64,000 nt of DNA from contig OZ252150.1 in assembly GCA_965248775.1 (NCBI GenBank), positions 5,642,001 to 5,706,000 of the forward strand, written 5' to 3'. The notes below the pieces were generated by a model that was given only the letters and a program-made list of their open reading frames with translations, was not told the origin of the DNA and did no database searches. The translations under genes and the position numbers were made by a program. Shown piece after piece: positions 59,759 through 64,000 of the stretch. Source of the stretch: JBHHUI01 sp965248775 (lineage in GTDB: Bacteria > Chloroflexota > Anaerolineae > Anaerolineales > JBHHUI01). How positions within the stretch are numbered: position 1 is the stretch's first letter; each line of letters opens with the position of its first letter.

Positions 59759-62332
59759 ATGTCTCTTCCTATGGCGAAAACTAAACTGACTCTCACTCGC
59801 CTCTGGGAGGCGGCCAACTTTCACCCGAACCGGAACCAAGAGCAGGCTATCCGGCACGTGGATGGGCCGCTCTACCTACCAGCCGGGCCAGGGTCCGGAA
59901 AGACACGGGTACTGCTTTGGCGCACTCTCAACCTGCTTGTCTTCCACGGCGTCGACCCGGATCAGATCTTCCTCTCCACGTTCACCGAGAAGGCGGCGTT
60001 GCAGCTACGCGAAGGTCTGCGCGCCCTGTTGGGTCTCGTCTCGCTATACACTGACCGCCCATTCGATGTCTCGCGCATGTACGTCGGCACAGTGCATTCA
60101 CTCTGCCAGCGCATCCTGACTGATCGGCGCTTCTCGCCGGAGCGGCGGCGCGTGATAGTGCCTTCGCTGCTCGACGACCTGTCACAATACATTCACGTAT
60201 CGCGCCGGAGGCAATGGGAGGCTTTCACGGACGGGGTTGCTCTTGGCGAATCACCTCAGGAAGTCCACGCCAAGATCAATACTGTGTTCAACGTCAACTC
60301 CGTGTCCAAGCATAACGCGGTCTCCAACTGCATCGCGCTCTTCAACCGCCTGTCAGAGGAGTGCATCGCGCCCACTGCCACAAACGGGACGCTCGAGCCG
60401 CTCATGCAGATGTACGGGCGCTACCTCGACTTCCTAGCTTCCGGCGCAGCCGTGCCGCGCACGGACTTTTCTCTACTGCAGCAGCAAACCTTCGACCTGA
60501 TCGGAAAAGACGACGAGAACGGCACTGTCTTCCGCCACGTTATCATCGACGAATATCAGGACACCAACACTATCCAGGAGCGCATCTTCTTCCAACTCGC
60601 CCTCGGTCACCACAACCTATGCGTGGTCGGGGACGATGACCAGGCGCTTTACCGCTTTCGCGGCGCGACCGTGGAGAATTTCGTGGAGTTTCCACAGCGC
60701 TGCATGCAGGAGCTCGGCGGTCGCCCGACAGAGATCCCGTTCACCAACTACCGCTCGCGTGAACCGATCGTCAATCTGTACAAGGCATTCATCGAGCAGT
60801 GCGACTGGCGTGGCGCGAACGGCGGCCAGTACCGGGTCGCGAAGAAGCTCAACGCGCACCGCAAAGACGAGATCACGGCAGTAGCCGCGAGTACACCGGG
60901 CCACCCGGACGATGTTTGTGCCGAGATCGCCGTACTTTGCCGCCAGTTGATCGACCAGGGCAAGGTCGAGAACGAGAACCAGATCGCCTTTCTGTTCCCC
61001 TCACTTAAATCCCTACAGACTAGGCGCATGATGGCGGCTCTCGAGGCCGTTGGTCTCGAAGTCTACGCACCGCGTGCCGGACGCTTCCTAGAAGTCGAAG
61101 AAGCCGTGGCGGTCTTCGGCATCCTGCTGCATATCTTCGGGAAACCGGCGCGGGGGGACTACCCCGGCCAAGACTACCGCGACTTCCACATCTGGATCGA
61201 CGATGCCCGCGCGGTCGGCAAAGCGCTGATCAAAGACGACCGGTATCTGAAGCAGTATGTCGATGATCGCCAAACGGAGATCGAGACGGCCGTCAGCGAT
61301 CTGCAGGCGCTCATGGCCGTCGTGAGTCGTCGGCGCTGGGATCTCACCAGGCCTTACGACCTCGCGACGATGAAACGCCCGCTCTATACTGCGCCCGGTC
61401 TTTCAGCGCGTGGCAAGGGAGGCCTCGGCAGCAGCTACTTCGAACGCCTGGTGCAACGCCGAGCGCACGGCGGGCGGCCGATCACCCTCGACTATGCTAT
61501 CAAGCGCGCTACGTCGATCGCATGGAATGTGCTCGACGTCTTCTACCGTCTGTGCGGCTTCGATTACCTTAACGCGCTGCTTGACAGAGCCGAGAAGGGA
61601 ACCGACGAAGGCCCGGCCTGCAACCTGGGCCTGATTTCACAATACCTGGCGCGCTTCGTCGATGAGTACACGCCGGTAATCTCGGCCGCAGCCCTCAGCG
61701 AGGGCGTCTTCCGCAACATCTTCTTTAGCTCCTACCTGTACACGCTTTTCCGACGAGGGGAGGGCGAGTATGAGGATGTTGACGATCCGTTTCCCCGGGG
61801 GAGAATTCCGTTCCTGACCATCCACCAGGCCAAAGGGCTGGAGTTCCCGGTAGTAGTCTTCGCCAACCCTCGCAAAAACAACCGTGGACCGCAGGCCGTG
61901 GAGATGATGGTGCACCCGCTCCTCGCACGCTCTGGCGAGCCGCTCGATCGCATGGCGCAGTTTGACATCATGCGTATGTTCTACGTGGCGCTATCCCGCG
62001 CCAAGAACCTGCTGGTCGTTGCGCACTTCCAGAGTCGGGGCAACTTCATCAATAGCGAGCTGCGCGACGTACTCGACGAACACTGCGAGCGCATTCCGGA
62101 GTTTGACGTGAGTACGGTGCCTGCAGCGACCGTCGAGGACGACGAGCTGCCACGCAGCTATTCTTACACCGGCGACTACCTGCTTTATCAAAAGTGCCCG
62201 CGCCAGTACATGATATTCAAGAAGTACGGCTTCGTGCCCTCGCGCTCCCAAACGATGCTCTTTGGGACCCTTGTGCACCGAACATTGGAGGACCTGCATC
62301 ACTACTTGATCGCTGGCCGGGAGGCTGTATGA
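59759..62332 (+). CDS. UvrD/PcrA-type superfamily 1 helicase with start of nuclease domain
   Basis: The 857-residue protein has all SF1A motifs: PAGPGSGKTRVLLWRTLN (Walker A, near residue 42), FLSTFTEKAALQLREGL, HVIIDEYQDTNTIQE (Walker B), VVGDDDQALYRFRGATV (motif III), PFTNYRSREPIVNLY, LTIHQAKGLEFPVVVFAN (motif V) and MRMFYVALSRAKNLLVV (motif VI). It ends with YTGDYLLYQKCPRQYMIFKK and LFGTLVHRTLEDLHH, the beginning of a PD-(D/E)XK domain including its first Fe-S cysteine. ATG 59759 with AGGGAAG upstream is preferred over TTG 59729. The stop overlaps the next start (ATGA). It would unwind DNA for the nuclease encoded next. Confidence 0.9.
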   Translation: MSLPMAKTKLTLTRLWEAANFHPNRNQEQAIRHVDGPLYLPAGPGSGKTRVLLWRTLNLLVFHGVDPDQIFLSTFTEKAALQLREGLRALLGLVSLYTDRPFDVSRMYVGTVHSLCQRILTDRRFSPERRRVIVPSLLDDLSQYIHVSRRRQWEAFTDGVALGESPQEVHAKINTVFNVNSVSKHNAVSNCIALFNRLSEECIAPTATNGTLEPLMQMYGRYLDFLASGAAVPRTDFSLLQQQTFDLIGKDDENGTVFRHVIIDEYQDTNTIQERIFFQLALGHHNLCVVGDDDQALYRFRGATVENFVEFPQRCMQELGGRPTEIPFTNYRSREPIVNLYKAFIEQCDWRGANGGQYRVAKKLNAHRKDEITAVAASTPGHPDDVCAEIAVLCRQLIDQGKVENENQIAFLFPSLKSLQTRRMMAALEAVGLEVYAPRAGRFLEVEEAVAVFGILLHIFGKPARGDYPGQDYRDFHIWIDDARAVGKALIKDDRYLKQYVDDRQTEIETAVSDLQALMAVVSRRRWDLTRPYDLATMKRPLYTAPGLSARGKGGLGSSYFERLVQRRAHGGRPITLDYAIKRATSIAWNVLDVFYRLCGFDYLNALLDRAEKGTDEGPACNLGLISQYLARFVDEYTPVISAAALSEGVFRNIFFSSYLYTLFRRGEGEYEDVDDPFPRGRIPFLTIHQAKGLEFPVVVFANPRKNNRGPQAVEMMVHPLLARSGEPLDRMAQFDIMRMFYVALSRAKNLLVVAHFQSRGNFINSELRDVLDEHCERIPEFDVSTVPAATVEDDELPRSYSYTGDYLLYQKCPRQYMIFKKYGFVPSRSQTMLFGTLVHRTLEDLHHYLIAGREAV

Positions 62333-63150
62333 ACGAAGTTGAAGAATTCATTCGCGAAGTTTTTGACGAAAACTTTGAGCTCCTACGTTTGGAAGGAGGG
62401 CACTCGCTAGCGGCGGACGTCCGAGATACGGCTCTGCAGCAGGTGCTGCTCTACTGGCGCAAGATGCGTGACGTTGCCGAGCACGTCACAGACACAGAGG
62501 TGAAACTCACGCTGCCGCGACAGACGTCGCCCAAAGGGCGAGGCTTCAGCATTGAGGGTGTGGTAGATATCGTGCAAGAGGAAGAGCGCACCGTGATGTA
62601 CGATGTCAAAACACACGACGCTGATTATGTACGCAGCCATACCGACATCTACCAACGGCAGCTGAACGTCTACGCGCACATATGGCAGAACCTGCGTGAA
62701 CATGCGCTCGACCAGACCGCTATCATCGCTACAGCCTACCCGGATGCGGTCAAGGAAGCTCTCGCCAACGGCGATGACGCGTCCCTGGAGCAGGCGCTGG
62801 AAGCCTGGGAGCCGCTCATCGATCTGCCTTTCGAGCCCGAGCGAGTGGAAGATACAATTGCCGACTTTGGGCGCGTGGTGGACGCCATCGAGGACGGGGT
62901 GTTTGCACCGCCGGATGTCGAGACGCTGCGAGAGATCTACAAGGGCACCAACTCCCGCTTTGCGACGCGTGTCTGCCGCAACTGCGACGCGCGCTTCTCA
63001 TGTGACACCTATCGGCGCTATTCGATAGAAGGCCGCGGCGGGTCGATCCAAATGCGGCAATACTTCCGCGACCTGGGGACGGACCTGGATCAAAATGACT
63101 GGATCGCCGGCGGCCTGGACAACGCGTCCCCGGACGAAGATTTGGAATAG
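62329..63150 (+). CDS. PD-(D/E)XK nuclease (Cas4/AddB-like Fe-S type)
   Basis: The 273-residue protein starts MNEVEEFIREVFDENFELLR at ATG 62329, overlapping the helicase stop. The nuclease core is FSIEGVVDIVQEEERTVMYD followed by VKTHDADYV, with the D...(D)-x-K pattern, and HTDIYQRQLNVYAHI, where the Q-x-x-x-Y motif sits. RVCRNCDARFSCDTYRRY supplies three Cys of a 4Fe-4S cluster; the fourth Cys is CPRQY at the end of the helicase protein. So the nuclease domain is split between two co-translated polypeptides. It likely works as a helicase-nuclease. Confidence 0.88.
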   Translation: MNEVEEFIREVFDENFELLRLEGGHSLAADVRDTALQQVLLYWRKMRDVAEHVTDTEVKLTLPRQTSPKGRGFSIEGVVDIVQEEERTVMYDVKTHDADYVRSHTDIYQRQLNVYAHIWQNLREHALDQTAIIATAYPDAVKEALANGDDASLEQALEAWEPLIDLPFEPERVEDTIADFGRVVDAIEDGVFAPPDVETLREIYKGTNSRFATRVCRNCDARFSCDTYRRYSIEGRGGSIQMRQYFRDLGTDLDQNDWIAGGLDNASPDEDLE

Positions 63151-63161
63151 GAGAGATTGGC

Positions 63162-64000
63162 ATGCCGGTTGAAAAGCTACGCCCCGCCTTTACCTTCACT
63201 GAGGACAGACTGCGAGAGTTGGAAGGGGTCGCGCCTGAGGCCTTTGCCGACGGTCGCGTCAATTGGGACGTTCTGCGCGAGGCGCTGGGCGAGCATCTGG
63301 AAGATGAAACGCAAGAGCACTTCGGTTTGACCTGGCCTGGCAAACGCGAGGCACGCCGGCTGGCGAGCATGTCGAGCAAGGGGACGCTTGTGCCGGTGCC
63401 CGGGGAGGGCGTTGAAGAGGACACCACGCGCAATGTATTGATCGAAGGTGACAACCTGGAGGTGCTCAAGCTCCTGCAGAAAAGCTATACCGGGCGGGTG
63501 AAGATGATCTACATCGACCCGCCGTACAACACCGGCAACGACTTCATCTACAAAGACGACTACAGCGAGCCGCTCGAAGCCTATCTGCGCCGCACCGGTC
63601 AGATGGACGAGGATGGCCGTGCGTTGACCACTAACACCCGCGCCAGCGGGCGCTTCCACTCCAACTGGCTGAGCATGATGTATCCGCGGTTAAAGCTTGC
63701 TCGCGATTTGCTTGGAGAAGACGGAGTCCTCGTAGTCAGCATTGATGACAATGAAGTGCACCACCTTAGGGCAATCCTCAACGAACTATTTGGGGAGGAG
63801 AATTTTCTGGCTAATGTAATAGTTCAATCCAACAAACGTGGTCAAACATACAAACAGATCTCCAAGACACATGAATATCTACTGATATATACCAAAGAGC
63901 CCTCCACGGAAATCAACGAACTCGAGAAATCAGGAGACAAAGACGATCTTAATCTTGATGACGATATCGGCCGGTACAACATTCGTGAGCTTAGGAACCG
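63162..64000 (+). CDS. Type III-like Mod DNA methyltransferase (partial, runs off window)
   Basis: Only the first 279 residues are visible. LIEGDNLEVLKLLQKSYTGR and VKMIYIDPPYNTGNDFIYKD (DPPY at 119-122) are the catalytic N-methyltransferase motif of the beta class, with HSNWLSMMYPRLKLARDLLG and VVSIDDNEVHHLRAILNELF after it, as in type III Mod subunits. TTCCGEEN-like sequence (FGEENFLANVIVQSNKRGQT) is also typical. GGAGAG precedes the ATG, 11 bp after the nuclease gene. It would modify adenine in a short site; a partner Res subunit might lie beyond the window. Confidence 0.93.
   Translation, partial: MPVEKLRPAFTFTEDRLRELEGVAPEAFADGRVNWDVLREALGEHLEDETQEHFGLTWPGKREARRLASMSSKGTLVPVPGEGVEEDTTRNVLIEGDNLEVLKLLQKSYTGRVKMIYIDPPYNTGNDFIYKDDYSEPLEAYLRRTGQMDEDGRALTTNTRASGRFHSNWLSMMYPRLKLARDLLGEDGVLVVSIDDNEVHHLRAILNELFGEENFLANVIVQSNKRGQTYKQISKTHEYLLIYTKEPSTEINELEKSGDKDDLNLDDDIGRYNIRELRN

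Overview
The window looks like a chromosomal piece of an uncultured Chloroflexota-like bacterium (Anaerolineae or a relative). This is an inference from gene content: an argC-B-D-A-G-J-H cluster with a short GNAT-type ArgA, several GT39/GT87 membrane glycosyltransferases, a MalT-like LuxR regulator, a Tll0287-like haem sensor, dodecin and GYD proteins. No rRNA or ribosomal protein gene is present to fix the taxonomy. Most of the window is moderately GC-rich; several accessory genes (about 31-32, 51-52.5 and 55.9-58.4 kb) look more AT-rich.

Region 1 (1-9 kb and on to 10.6 kb). Two minus-strand family 2 glycosyltransferases are followed by an ISNCY/IS1202-type insertion sequence with a 15-bp target duplication. 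Its right end abuts the -35 box of an arginine biosynthesis operon. The operon opens with what looks like a classical transcription attenuator: a leaderless 26-codon leader ORF with five Arg codons within seven, then two mutually exclusive hairpins, the second a strong intrinsic terminator 15 bp before argC. argC, argB, argD, argA, argG, argJ and argH follow in order; argF and argR are not in the window.

Region 2 (10.6-28.9 kb). A SPASM-type radical SAM enzyme, a BchE/HpnP-like radical SAM enzyme and a UDP-glycosyltransferase are followed by a mixed block: GT39, methyltransferase, FAD oxidoreductase, YbaK, BNR-repeat protein, amidohydrolase, GT87, a secreted LysM-GH99-like protein, GT39 and GT4. 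It probably serves cell-surface glycan or lipid metabolism. The GT87 gene carries a 108-bp palindromic repeat inserted in frame. A minus-strand pair encodes an acyl-CoA dehydrogenase and a membrane-anchored Rieske-fold protein without its cluster ligands.

Region 3 (29-44.5 kb). Two almost identical IS4-type elements lie in opposite orientation around a 12.5-kb segment. It contains dodecin, a haem-domain sensor, an amidase, DUF2000, a frameshifted MalT-like regulator, a PNPOx-like protein, two paralogous secreted proteins (the second broken), each followed by a fragment of an inverted ABC exporter gene, an OsmC protein and a nitroreductase.

Region 4 (44.5-64 kb) is an accessory island with many broken genes. 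It has a RAYT transposase with REP hairpins in and beside it, a cystathionine gamma-synthase-type gene split by an IS4-family element, a PEBP-YHYH lipoprotein, two tRNA 3'-half-like sequences, a CarD-like protein, an AlbA_2 protein, an IS1182 element, an integrase remnant, an unknown protein with a glycine-rich tail, a GIY-YIG-DUF4357 protein, and a PD-(D/E)XK gene split by an IS. It ends with a probable defence operon: UvrD-type helicase, Fe-S PD-(D/E)XK nuclease and a type III-like Mod DNA methyltransferase that runs off the window.
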